A program made the translations under genes and the position numbers. DNA of 64,000 nucleotides from Steromphala cineraria (Eukaryota; Mollusca; Gastropoda; Trochida; Trochidae), in assembly GCA_916613615.1 (NCBI GenBank), contig OU744727.1, positions 3,936,593-4,000,592 of the forward strand, given 5' to 3'. Positions 1 to 12,700 of this stretch are shown here, in pieces. Positions within the stretch are counted from its first letter, which is position 1, and each line of letters opens with the position of its first letter. A model generated the notes under the pieces. It made no database searches. It was not told the DNA's origin and was given only the letters and a program-made list of their open reading frames with translations.

Positions 1-379
1 TTGTACAGAGAGAACGATATGAAGCTCAAGCTTATTGTTGCCCTAATCATGTCTATTCTGTGAAATCATCTTTTAAGAAGGGTCATTATGTCAATGGTCA
101 GTTTTTGTGACGGTTGTCCATTACAAGTGGACGCTGTCACCTCAATGTCGTGGATACACCTGTTTCAGCTCGATGGAATTCATGTTGGAGTATTAAAAGC
201 GTACCTAACGTTTAGGTGAAGCAACCAGGTACAAATTGTAAGCTTGTTACACCAGGTGTAACGTTCGTGTATACTTACATGTAGTCAGGGATCTACTTAT
301 AACAACAGCAATGGTCATGGCATTCTTCATGACATGGCAGAGATATAATTCAAAGATCAAATCATTTATTTGTTATCTT

Positions 380-600
380 CCCCATAGACTAACAATTAGT
401 TTAAGAAGAATTTTTTTCAATATTGACAACATTTTAAAACAATTCTTGTATTTTAACTAAATGGAGCCCAGAATATGCTTTTACTAAAGCTGAGTGATCT
501 AGAATTGCCATACTTTACTAGACGTGGTTGGTCATTAATTATATTTCTTGCTTTAGGGTCTGGATGACAGACTATCCTCCCCATTCCTTTGCATGTTAAC
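380..600 (+). repeat. Interspersed repeat family B, copy 1
   Basis: Shares ATAGACTAACA, TTCAATATTGACAACATTTT, AATGGAGCCCAGAA and TTAGGGTCTGGATGACAGAC with the copies at 32815-33130 (opposite strand) and 59632-59800. Confidence 0.55.
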
Positions 601-2743
601 ATATCCAAACATGAAATGACATTAACTTCCATTAGAAATTAGTAATTCGCTTTCTAGAAACAAATATATATCTTATATGCAGTGTCATTTATATAATTTA
701 ACTGAAAGCAGAAACTCAATCGATGAATAAAGTAAGAACACTTAATTTCTAAATCTTTCAATTATTTATACGTCAATAAAAGTTAAATTGAACTAAATGA
801 CTTTGACCCTGTTGAACTTAGGATGAAAATAAGCATGTTTGTATGCCTGAAGATATTCATAGTGATCAATCCCTAATTATAAGAAGATAAACAGGTCAAA
901 TATAGAGGGGTGCAATCTCTGATAAGCATGCACTTGGCAAAGTAAACGTTTTTGTTTAGTTTAACTTTCAAGGATGGGACACTAACGCTGAAGAAGGTTT
1001 AAACCATGCATAGAATGCAACTATTTCACATGGTTACTTTGACAGCTTGACAGATGTCGGTGAAAACCAAGCTTATTCTTTTGCACTATGGTAAACAAAC
1101 TAAGTATAAATAAATACGACAAGATTAAACCTTTTAAACGGCTTTCACTTTCCATTCCTATTCGATATATAGTAACTTATATAGAAGGTACGAATAAAAG
1201 CGATAACCTGCTAGGTTTCTTTGATTGATTCTTTGTTGTAAAAGTTACTTTTCATATTTAGATTTTCTTTTCAAAGAAGCAGAAGCCCTTTTTTTTAAAT
1301 CATATTTCGACAGTTTTTCCTCAAATATAATCACTTCATGAGAAAATTTATTACATTTTGAAAATCAAACTTCTAATAACTCATTCCGATTAACTGTAGT
1401 CGTAGACATAATTTTCAGTTGTTATCAAGCAAAAACTTTTTACGGCTATTTTTTTACACATTTTAGTCATTTGTGGTATGGAATTGGATCTTTGATCTTA
1501 ATCGAACATGCTACGTTCGTTATTAAACACAATGTCTTGCACTTGGAAACATATATTTTCGTTTTCGTCCGATCGATTTATTAACCTATAAAACGTGCTA
1601 CTACTCCTTTAAGTAATCAAATGAAATAAAACCTGACATTCAAAGAGCCACCTGGTTTGCCTGCTTCTGCCACTCAGATTCCTTCTTCAGACTATCGAGG
1701 CTATCTAAGCAGTTGAAAGTGGAAGTTAAGAGTAGTTGTTGATGTCGGTAAGAAAAGAAACCCAAGGTCTTCGAATTGGTTTTTTGTATACCCACCATTA
1801 AGAGAGAGTACGAGGGGTTGCCAGGTACGAAACTACACCTGTCAAACGTACGTCATATCAAGTTTCCAAGAGTTCGGCTGATATTCGGCTTATCTGCCGA
1901 ACTGTCAGAGTCCATTGGTTCTTACCTGAATGTCGTAAAGCGCTCATCCAGTACAGTGCAGGAACTTACTACAAAAATAACCGTGGTCTCGATAGGGGCT
2001 AGTTATCGTTTCAACTACCTGTCAGCATGGGTTTTTAGGGGCAAAATATCTTTGTTTTACACCTTACCTGTTGGATTTAGGTGGACGGGTAATGCAAGGT
2101 GTAGCGCATCGGTAGATCAGATTGCCCCTTCAGTATCTTATCTTCAAGGATTGTGGGCTTAAATTGTCTCACACTTAGAAGGTATAGGTGTGACTCGAGG
2201 TGTATTACTGCTCAGAACATAGGTCTTGTTTGTGGGGTCTCCACATCGTGTTGATGTGCCAGCTTGCGAAATGATCATTACCATCACTGATTATTTGAGC
2301 AAAAAAACTGTCTTAACACTAACGAGTATACGAGGTATCCGCATATCCACATACATGTAGCTTTGTGTTTTTGGTCATAATCATACTGTATCAGTATGCT
2401 AACGCTTCACGTTCGTACGTTAGCATATACGTTATACCCCGAGAGAGGATTGTTTATTATTAATAAAATGTAGAGATAGTATAGATGATGTCAAAATGTT
2501 GAAAAGTAACATAGATTGTTTTCCATAGAAGTTATCTGGTTTTAATACCCTTTTTGCTGTTTTTATTTGAAATAGTCTAACACATCAGATGAAATATACG
2601 AAATATCAAGCAACGTCATAATGTATGACCAACGTCCGAGAAAACGTCCAATTCTATGTATACTAGTTATATGATATATTTGATGATACCAACCACCTTC
2701 GTTTTCCTCTGCTATATATCAATCTAATTTAAATCAGATCATA

Positions 2744-3097
2744 CCTCAGTATGTTTTACAGCTGATTTAATAAGATAAGCTATATCCATGTATCCAATTT
2801 CAAAAGTTACGTTTGACTCATTTAAGCGTGGTACTTTATCCGGTTTCGATCAAAAATCACGACTTGAACTTTGAAATTGAAAGAGGAACTTAAATTGTTC
2901 GTAATTAGCTTCAGTATGTTTGACAGCTACATGCGCATCGTATTTTGCAATATATAGATCATAATTTAATAACATTGGCTATATTCATGTATGGATAAGT
3001 TTCTAAATTAATATTTGACTCATTTCAGCGCGGTACTTTATCCGGTTTCGTTTTCGATAAAAATCACGACTTGAACTTTGAAATTGAAAGAGAAACT
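2744..3097. repeat. Diverged tandem duplication
   Basis: Units 2744-2890 and 2910-3097 share CAGTATGTTT(T/G)ACAGCT, GGTACTTTATCCGGTTTCG and CGACTTGAACTTTGAAATTG. The second unit has insertions. Confidence 0.65.
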
Positions 3098-4627
3098 ATT
3101 CTTAGATAAAATAACACGATATTGTGAGTTTGCATTCGCATTCATCGACATATAAACTCATGTCCAAAAGAAACGATACCATACAAATCCCAAAATAACT
3201 CAATCCACTGCAGATTAATAAGACTAAAACATAGTAATATCATTTTTTCAGTAGTCAACTTACGTCTATACAAAATTTGGAAACATTATCTTTTCATGTT
3301 TGCGAGAAACATGCATTTGAAAAAGTCATCGATCTTGAATCTCCTTTCTATTTTTACAAATTGCTGAAACACTGTGTTACAACTGCCCCTATTGAGAATA
3401 GTACTGTGTCATGACAAGTTACCAGTAAACCACTTAAGGTTTAAAATAGCCTACATGTCTGCATTGTGATGTTTCAGTATAGCTCAGGGTAACATTCAAA
3501 TATATCAATTGCATAGTTTGTAACATACTACAAATACAGACGATTTCTTATTGATAGGGAATAAATTACTTTCAGGTGCCCTTTCTATCTCTTGTTTGGG
3601 AGACTATCATTTAACAACAGGGAAGCCAGGGGAATAAGGCTATACAAGTCGGATTCTGCTTCAACGTAAACCTTTAGAGTTATCGCCCCTGTTAAAATTA
3701 CCCCGTGTTAAAATCACGGTACAATAGATAGATATACAGGTTTGGATTTATTAGAACTGTTAATAAGGAATGTTTAGAAGCTGATAGAGAAAATAACCAA
3801 ACCACAGGTCATATCTGCCGATTTCCTGACAAGGTGAATAACATATATATGTTTCTATAAAGTAGTACTGGCAAATTAGGGTACATCAAAGCTGATACAA
3901 TGTGGCGTCTGTACGAAATGAAGACATGACAGGACAATGGAATCTGAAGTCGGAGGAGCAAGTACTTCTGGAAATGCAAATGGCGGCCATTGAGAAGACC
4001 GCAGTTTCGTTCACCTGTCCTGCTCACGTCTCGGACAATGCGAGATCCTCGTAAATAACATCATTATTCCCGCAGGACAGTCGACTTGGCAGAAACAAAC
4101 ATCTCCTAGCGTCTGTTGACGTATCCCCCCTTCAGGACTCTTATAGCCACCCCTCCCACCCTCGTATATCCAGCCCTTCAACAGTCATCTTTTCATGAGA
4201 CCGTTGTCAGCTGACTATGTCAACTGTCATGGCGGGTGATTTGGTTGAGGATTATGATAATGTGATTGGTCCGACATAGACATCCATTCATCCAATGATA
4301 AAGGCGATCTCCCGTGCCAATCGGACTATGTGTTATATGTTGATTTATAGACCTGCGAGTCAGTTCTTCATCATTTGTTGCAAATACTTGGGCTTGAAGT
4401 TTGGACTGGGTTTTTTCAGTGGGGTCAATGGGTTTTTGGTTTCGATTTACATATACGACATTGGCCTTTCAAGGTTTCTCCATTTGTCGCTCTCACAATG
4501 ATGTACACATGACTTATGTGAGGATATAAATAATGCCAAGTAAGCACATTGGATGCAATGTGGGTATGTTGTACTCTTGTACGGGAAAGGCTAATGCCCT
4601 ATGAAGTTCCCTTAAGAAGCAGAAAAA

Positions 4628-4980
4628 AGAACCATTGGCTCTGTAGCTCATCAGGCGTCATATCTAATTAAGCTTTAGGGTGTGACCAATTTAGTTCATT
4701 TCTGAATTGATTACCGGTATATGAAACCACATCGCCAACATACTTAATTTGAGGATTTGTGATCCTGTGGCCTCTACTAAAACATTTTTTACCTTTTTGA
4801 ACTTATTCTCCAGAAGCAAAAAGCATATATTGCTTAAATGGTTTGTAGAGAATCCTTGATAAATGGGATTCTAAAATGCATATTTAGTTACCCTGTGACC
4901 CCTGATAAGGGCGAACCCCATTGGCCACACTCTAAAGCAAAACTGACAAAAAAGCCTGATTAGCTACAGAGCCAATGGGT
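4628..4980. mobile_element. Inverted-repeat element, family A short copy
   Basis: Left end ACCATTGGCTCTGTAGCTCA and right end the reverse complement of CTGATTAGCTACAGAGCCAA, giving TIRs of about 27 bp. The inside includes CCCTGTGACCCCTGATAAGG, related to the 145-bp units of the longer copy at 5310-6127. Confidence 0.65.
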
Positions 4981-5309
4981 CTATTTTGATTGGTTGACCT
5001 CAGTTATGAGTCAATGTAAGTGTCTTCATCAACTTGACTCACATGTAGAACGATCGTTTTTTATTTTGTTTATAACCATCATCATTTAAATCAACGTTGT
5101 AACTAAATAAAATATACTTTGACATTTGAGGCGAATATTTTCACCTGCATATTTTAACTTTACACACATACAGAATGAAAATTCAAGCATTATCATATTA
5201 CGAAATCCACCCAGCTTCTTACTCATTACGTTTTATCGTATTGGAAATTTGACTAAGATGTTGTACGTGGTGTGTGTATTATATTACCCCAATGTTACAC
5301 TGACTAGTA

Positions 5310-6127
5310 AAAATAGAGCCATTGGCTCTGTAGCTCATCAGGCATCATATCATAGTTTGCTTTATACAGGCCAGATGAGATAAAAATGAAACTGATGTTA
5401 CCTATTGCAAGAAAACCTATTAAAAAAGTACAAAACAAATGTAACGATTTCGGAATAAATTTCCTTACCCAAATGATTTATTATTATTCAAAACTTTCTA
5501 GATCGCCAATATCAGACAGTGAAAGAAGTCCACCTAAAATATCCAAGGAGAAATAAATTTGCCATAGACTGTCATCTAATGGAGAAAAATAGGTTTTTAA
5601 GATTGTGACCCCTGTGACCCTATTTGGGGTCATGGGGTCACGAAATCTACAATTTAGAATCCCCATTGGCCAAGGAGTCTGCACATATAATTTCAGTTCA
5701 CTAGACCTTTTGGAACTTGAGAAGAAGATGAAAATAGTTTTTTAAGGTTGTGACCCCTGTGACCCTATTTGGGGTCACAGGGTCAACAAAGTTACAAATT
5801 AGAATCCCCATTGGCCAAGGAGTCTGCACATATCATTTTTAACTCTCTAATCCTTTTAGAACTGGAGAAGAAGATGAAAATAGGTTTTTAAGGTTGTGAC
5901 CTCTGTGACCCTATTTGGGGTCACAGGGTCGCCAAAGTTACAAATTAGAATCTCCATATGCTAAGGTACCTGTACACACAATTTCAGCTCTCTAATGTGT
6001 ATGGTTCATGAGGAGAAGTCGAAAGTGTCAAAAGTTTACGGACGGACGGACGGACGACGGACGGACGGACGCCGGACGACGGGTCATGCCATAAGCCCAT
6101 CTGGACTTTCAGTCCTGATGAGCTAAA
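5310..6127. mobile_element. Repeat element, family A long copy with three 145-bp units
   Basis: Begins AGAGCCATTGGCTCTGTAGC plus TCATCAGG and ends CCTGATGAGCTA, an inverted match. Three tandem units of about 145 bp (cores near 5605, 5750 and 5896) each hold CCCTGTGACCC-TATTTG-GGGTCACAGGG or a close variant, an 11-bp-arm hairpin. The right part is an ACGG-rich run (6041-6080), then ATGCCATAAGCCCATCTGGA. There is no coding potential. It resembles repeats common in bivalve DNA (from memory, not checked). Confidence 0.65.
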
Positions 6128-7082
6128 AAGTAACCTCTTTCTATGAAATCTGAATATCAACTCGTAAATGATTTTTTAATTGATATAATATTCATGGCAT
6201 ACCACATGAATGTCAATTAACGTTGTGCCCGATTTTCACGATAGGCTATAAAGATGTTTTCATCAAATGATGTTGTTATTGCATACTGAATCCAGCTTTC
6301 TGTTGTATATTGGAGCGATGTTCAAATAAGCCTCGTTTAAATTGTTAATTATATAGCTTATACAATGTCTTTTTAATGTTTTGAAAATTTGAATAACACA
6401 CTAATATAACGTTTACATTGTACTGTTGCCATTAACTTTATTTTGAACATTCTCAACTGAAGTAGTTTTTGAAAACAAATTAATATGAATATGACCAAAT
6501 AAATCAAAACGTGAGGAAACAGATTCTTAATAAAAAAGCCAATTCCGTTTGTTTACCTTTACATGTTTTGTTGTCTATCATAAACGTGCGTGAATAATTA
6601 TTCCTTCGAACAGCTTGATTCCCATCAAAATACATTCTTTCAGAAAATATGACACCCACTTCTAAGAACGGAAAGTTGTTTTTGTATAATGGTTGACAAA
6701 ACAAAGTGTTTTGTTCACGGAATTGGGCTAAGTCAAAACAATTTTGACAATATCTCCTCAACTCTACATTAAGGTCGCATCTAAAGCCAATTATACAAAA
6801 ACTAAAAATCTGTGAGAAGATTGGTTGGCACCAGCAGATAGCATTTAGTCAGAAGAATAGTTCTATAACCAATAATATTTCATCTCACAATGAATAGCTT
6901 GATCCGACTGCTGGTCAATGTTAAACAACCAAATTGCTACATCACGTATCAAAAAGTATTTACCTTTATAATATAGATATATTACCTACTTGTCTTCCGT
7001 CACGTATATTTGTTATGTTTAAGTCGAAATCCATTACCATGTATTTTATGTAATATGTCTAACTTAAACATTGCCAATCCAA

Positions 7083-7688
7083 TCTCTCCCCACAGAGGCA
7101 GCTCAGTCATACCCGCACAAGCCTCTGTTTTTATTAGCCAAATACATGGGGTAGAAAGGTAGAAATCTGATTGGAGGCAATCCACGTTAGTTGTGCGATT
7201 ATTGACGCCGTTTCAAAAGTATACTCATTCGAAAAGCCTCGGTCATTTCCTGATGCTTTGGCGTAGTTACCAATGAAATTTAACTTTCAGGGGAGATAAC
7301 TCTTCTTTTTTACAAAACATCGCTTTTTATCTTCTTCCTATTTTGTAGGTATATTAGTAAAACAAAATTTATCATGAAACAAATAATAACTTACACAATT
7401 ATAAAACAGTACTTTCTTATAAAAAATAATCCAGATCCGATATTTCAAATATTTCCCTCTCACAGTGTTAATGAAAAAAAAGGCATGATATTCTCCATGT
7501 CACTACACGACCGTTAAGGATGCTCCCAGTCAAAGCTATCCAAGACGTGTTTTCATTGGCTGTAAATAAGGGAGATAACTTGAGGTTGCAACCTTTTGCT
7601 ACTAGGGTAAGCTGCCGGAACCCCGGGATCTTGGCTAATAAGAACAGAGGCTTTTTGCACTGAGCTGCCTCTGTGGGGAGAGAATGTG
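7083..7688. repeat. Inverted pair of 60-bp repeats (CCACAGAGGCAGCTCAGT)
   Basis: The left arm 7083-7142 (TCTCTCCCCACAGAGGCAGC ... GCCTCTGTTTTTATTAGCCA) is repeated inverted at 7631-7688. Each arm also folds on itself through CAGAGGC/GCCTCTG. A third relative is at 22366-22420 (AACAGAGGCTG ... CAGCCTCTGTGGGAGAGAAT). Whether 7083-7688 is one element with TIRs is unclear. Confidence 0.55.
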
Positions 7689-9038
7689 CCTATCCAGGGA
7701 AAATAATAAAAATCGTTTATTTTCATAGATTTAGATGGTAAATCTAAAATTCAAAATAGAAACGCATAACTAATGTGATTCAATTTAATGTGTTTAAAAG
7801 GAATCATATATATGTTTGCATCTAAGCAGTATGTCTGTAACGACATAGTGGCATATATCATTCAAGTAGCGGAATATTTTTAATAATGATACCTACATTC
7901 GTCTTAAAGGCTTTTTTTGAATGTATGTCTTTTTCAAAACTGAAATTGTGTGTACAAAACATGCTTTTTTACACAATCAACCTTAGTGCTTTGATCGACA
8001 CATTCTTGCGACAACGGAACAAAGAAACATACATCACTGTAATGAAAATTGTTTTTATTTCATTTCTCAATTGCAACAATCAAATCCATTCAAAGCTATA
8101 TGTAAAACATCGTATTAATTAAAGAACCATCGACCCGTAGAGTAGAATTTTAACAAAAGACTTTTAATTATTATCACAAACACTTTATAGTCCATCAATG
8201 CCTCCTCAAGTATTACATAATGCATATGAGATCTACATTCACATTAGTGAAAATCTCTAATGCTCATACAAGAGTAATTTAATTCAAGAAGTGTTTCATT
8301 ATATTCATCATGACCATTCACATTTAACTTCAGACACAACGCAGCAGTGCATATTTATTACCAGCCCTTCAGTATTTAGAAGTTAGAAGCAATTAAATTC
8401 AAGTCATTAATATCAACATATTAAATTAAGTGATATGTTCTAGTTTTAAATTCCATATGTTTCAGTTTCTGACACACGGCACTCATTTTACAAGACAGTC
8501 TTATCAAAGAAAATGATACATTCATACTATAAAGTTGCATAGATGGTAGACACGCAAAACATATACTATATAGATATACCATTCAATAACACAAATATAC
8601 ACCAAGCTTTCAACTACAAGGTGACCCCAAGAACCAAGTTTGTATACGATCTCATTCTGGACAAGAGAACAAGATGAAAGCAAAGACGACCTGTTGACCT
8701 TTGAAGATATCCAATAAGAAACTAGCCTCGTTCTGATATTGTCGGGTCAATCAGATTACCTTGACAAAGAGTTTCTTATCCTTTCAGGTAAATCTTGCTA
8801 GTAAGTGTTTGTGTCTAAACCGAACAGATTTGGACCAATCGCAGGCTATGATCAGAACGTTGTCCATGTTGTTGTAGTTGTCGTTTTTGTAAATCGTGCT
8901 CAATTACCGTTTCCTTAAACATTTGCAACACTTACGTCAAGTTTATCAATAAGGAGATTAGTTTACGACAAGCTCAATTGCCTAGTTTGTTCTATCGAAC
9001 GTCTATCTTTTTTACGTCTTCTCGTGCAACTCGTATGA

Positions 9039-9044
9039 TTTATT
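9039..9044 (-). terminator. Candidate poly(A) signal AATAAA for NUDT6
   Basis: AATAAA on the minus strand, 366 nt past the NUDT6 stop. A weaker ATTAAA lies at 9222-9227. Which is used cannot be told from sequence alone. Confidence 0.3.
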
Positions 9045-9409
9045 CATCATTTTAACCATTTTACCTTGGCTTTGTGCCTATGTACTTGTTGATAAGCAAA
9101 CCAATGAGTCCCCAACGAAATAAAGTTGAAAGTTATACTATCTTCTCAAATGGCTTATTTCTTCTGATTGCCACCACACAGATTGAGCCTTCAGAGCCAT
9201 CGTTGAGTAGATTTGGCACTTTTTAATTGAAGAATTGGAAGCACAAAGATTAAGATGACTTCAATCATATTTTACAAGAGAACAGACTTAGGAACATCAT
9301 CAAAGCATATAAATCCTTTGTCCGTTCCTAAAATCAGCGTTCAAATATTTTGAAGGAGAGCAAATCAGTTGAGCCTAACTAGAAATATTTTAATCTAAAC
9401 CGACGAACG

Positions 9410-9750
9410 TCATACTTCAGTTAACCAATCACTGGGCAATGACCGATGGTGAAGGTTATAACGCAAACCCTTATAAATAGACGCCATTTCTTCATGGACT
9501 ATGTCGATGTCTTGAAACCCATGGGCGAGTCCATAGCTAGCGATGTCCACAAGCCGTTTGGTGATTGGAGAACGGTTCATTTCCTTGCTCAGTTGTTCCA
9601 TGTCCATCCATTGGCAGGCCTTGACCTCTGCGCTGCAGGGTGAGAGTTCAAAGGTTAGAGGTCGAAGGCGACACACGATGTAGATGTCGGACCTCCCGAA
9701 GGCTCCAGGTTGTCGGTGCTGTTGTCGGAACGCCAGAATGGATTTGAACT
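9410..9750 (-). CDS. NUDT6: NUDT6 terminal coding exon 6
   Basis: Acceptor CATTCTGTGTTTCAG; the exon starts AG TTC AAA, completing E185. It encodes FKSILAFRQQHRQPGAFGRS, then the IYIVCRLRPL and KACQWMDMEQLSKE segments, and ends in SDWLTEV with TGA at 9412-9410. The Nudix fold continues through the PITKRLVDIASYGLAHGF helix, which matches known NUDT6. A plus-strand open frame over the same bases is an antisense shadow. Confidence 0.93.
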
Positions 9751-12700
9751 CTGAAACACAGAATGTGATTGATAGCCCGAAGTTTTATGTTGCCAAAATG
9801 ATCATCTCGGACATCTCTACTTATCCAGTTGGATCGCAGTTCGAGTCATTTCTCTGATATATTTACCATACTACGTAAGTGTACGAATCCACGATAATCC
9901 AGTGCTTTCGTTCAGATATGTCGACACTACAAGCCCTGGAATTGGGGTTGAGGTAAACCTCCGTCAAGTTTTCCAGGGCTTGAAGTATAGATTTGTCAGA
10001 ACGAAAGAGCTGGTTTACCGAGGATGAGTGTACGCCGTTCAGCCCATTACAAGAAATACTTCTGGAACGCTGTCATACATATACAACATGAAGGCATAAT
10101 GAAGTTATATCTTACCTACACAAATGTCCAATACATATCGACCCTGTACACCTATGCGACAAAAGGGTTTGAGCAATCAACCATTTGATAGATCGTCTGA
10201 TGACATTTTCTACTCTTAAATGGAAATACACTGGACATTTCAAAACAATATACAAATGGTAATGGTTGAACAGGTTACAGATCGTCGATATTTCTAATCA
10301 TTCACAGTACTTCATAGTTTAAAGGGATAATTCCATTAAATTAAATTTAATAATGATTGATATGGTTGGGTAATTATCGGGCACTATACAGGAACGCAAA
10401 TAGCAGACCTTGTTCAAAGATAAATGTTTCTTTGCATTATTTGATTAGATATTATCAATGCAATTCTTTCTCTGATGAACATTATTATGACATTAGTTAC
10501 CAGGGGGGATTTTAACGTCGAAAGCAGTCTGTCAAATGATATATATCATGGTTTAAGATACACAAGCTTCGAGGTCCAAGTACGTTTACTGCAAAATATT
10601 TGTAAATGTAAGGAATGGTGTTGGTGCTAACATTAGAGCAATACTGTGAGATTCCAGCCTTCAGGTTCATTGTAATTATAAGATAAATCCTCAGATTGTG
10701 ATGATGTAAAATCAAATATCTATGCATATGATACAATGACATTTGTGAGTATGTTCAACTATATATAGCAATAACGGAGACAACAGTAGGGTGACGTCTT
10801 CCCTGGAGCGAGCTGTATCATAACTGACATGCTGCAATATACACCTGACAGCTGATTGGTTTATGTGGGCCGGTGTATCAAGTCGTTATTGGCACGTATC
10901 ACCCACAGGGGAGATAAACGTGCCCTCGTAAACAGGGCTCACACAAAAAGGTCGATAATAGACCAGTAAACAAATCAACACAGTTTAAACGTGCTGTATG
11001 TTGGCAAGATGGTAGCCCGTGCCAGGTGGAATAGTTGGAGGGTATGGATATTATCACATGATTAGCCCTAGGTCCCCTCTCGCTTCTCTTTAATTCGTGA
11101 AATTCACGAAAAATCTTCGAGATTCCGTTATATCAATCAAAGCAATAATATCATGGTCTCAAAAGAAAATCCATACAGGTGTGTTAACCTTAATTAAAAG
11201 TCTTTTGGCGATGTACATCAAATTCATAGGACAAAAGAATAAAGACCAGGGTCCCCTCTCGCTTGTCTTTTTTTCGTGAAAGTCACGAAAAGTTTCGAGA
11301 TTCCGTTATGTCAATCTAAGCCATAAAAACATGGTCTCAAAAGAAAATTCAGACAGGCTTTTTAACCTTAATCAAAAGTTATTGGATGATATACATTACA
11401 ATGAAAGGATAATAACGCGGACAGAGGTGCCTACAGGTTCCGGGCGTTATTTGGAAATCTGACGCTTATGTATTCTGATATCAAATATGTTAAATATGAT
11501 TGAGTAAAACAATCTCTTGGTTTGTGGAAGATATTTTAGTTAATTCAATTTAGTGATGATATATTTCATATCGGACAACACCAGAGTCAAAACAGGAGAC
11601 GTGTAAGTTTTTTACGGCGATTCAAAATATTCTACGATAGTGGTAATTATATTTTTATAAAAAGTAAGATTTCAGAACAATTTTACGTCAGCGACTTTAT
11701 GATGTCAAACCTTTTGTTAACCTTTACAAGAGAGCAAACCGTAGATGATGATTTGTGAATCTTTATTATTTCAAACAATGTACCAAAAATACATATTTCT
11801 ACATACTGTTCAGTGTCTATCCCCATTATAAGAACTCAAGAGATCGCGGTTGTTTTGCTAAAGAAAGGGGGCTAAGGTTGGGCAAGAAAAGATTGTGGAG
11901 TGAAAGGAACCCCCCTCTGTCTGATATCGATGTCTCTGAAATGCGACAGGGCAATCTAAGTAATCTGAATGGAATGATAAAAATCTCTTTTAATTACAAT
12001 GACCTGCGAGCACATTTGTCCAGTAACTCAGCACCGATTCCCTTCATCATATAAACGTTTCTGAATTGTAAGTATAAATGCCCCAAATTTGCCAAATAGT
12101 GATGGTACAATGAGGAGGGCATCATATTACCACTCCAACACAAGCGACCCCAACATTTACTTCTCTGCACGACTCTGTGTAACCCGACTGTGGTCATTAT
12201 ATATCAACTACCCCACTACCTAGCAAGGTATGTTCATCCATAGATATATCTCACTGAAGACTGTAGGTACTTGGCCAGAGACTAGCTGGAGTCTATGTCT
12301 CAGGGCCTGAACCTAGACAACTGTCTGGCCAGGACACCAACCCGTGCTGGAGAAAACCCGGAGAACAATCGTAGGATCAGCTGTTAACAAACTTGACAAC
12401 AAGTGCGCGTGAGCCGATCAAAAGCGGGTAGACAGTGGGAACAAGTCGGCTATTTGTTCGAGGTGAGCTTATTTGTCCTGTATTGTTCGAACGAGCTCTA
12501 TATTCCGAGCTCTGAGCTCCAAACGACTCGAGCACCAAACCGCCCATGAAGAACTAAACGAGAGCGAACCCTTCTGTTCATAGAATAAAGGGATTAGCAC
12601 TTCTGGTCCGCTTTCTTCCCGATAAATTAATACGTAGAAAGAGAGCCTCATTTTCCAATATATATTTTCTTCTCGCGTGCCATTGTGTGCGGCAATAGAC

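Larger units (their letters stand above)
1..9038. other. Intergenic region downstream of NUDT6
   Basis: No exon or conserved protein seen on either strand. It holds repeat family B (380-600), a tandem duplication (2744-3097), family A elements (4628-4980 and 5310-6127) and the inverted 60-bp pair (7083-7688). A more GC-rich patch at about 3900-4270 could be a promoter or 5' UTR but has no supporting ORF. The open frame 1776-2162 (128 codons) has no recognisable product. I saw nothing in 600-2390, 3100-3900, 6130-7080 and 7700-9038 beyond short hairpins. Confidence 0.6.

Noticed and set aside
1776..2162. 128-codon plus-strand open frame
   Set aside because: It starts at a TTG rather than an ATG, has no recognisable domain and no supporting neighbouring exons. 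Treated as chance.
1..9409. FGF2-like gene overlapping the NUDT6 3' end, as in vertebrates
   Set aside because: No frame resembling an FGF core was seen in the 9.4 kb downstream; a short spliced exon could still be missed.
9446..9643. 65-codon plus-strand frame
   Set aside because: It is the antisense shadow of the NUDT6 terminal exon, whose minus-strand protein matches NUDT6.
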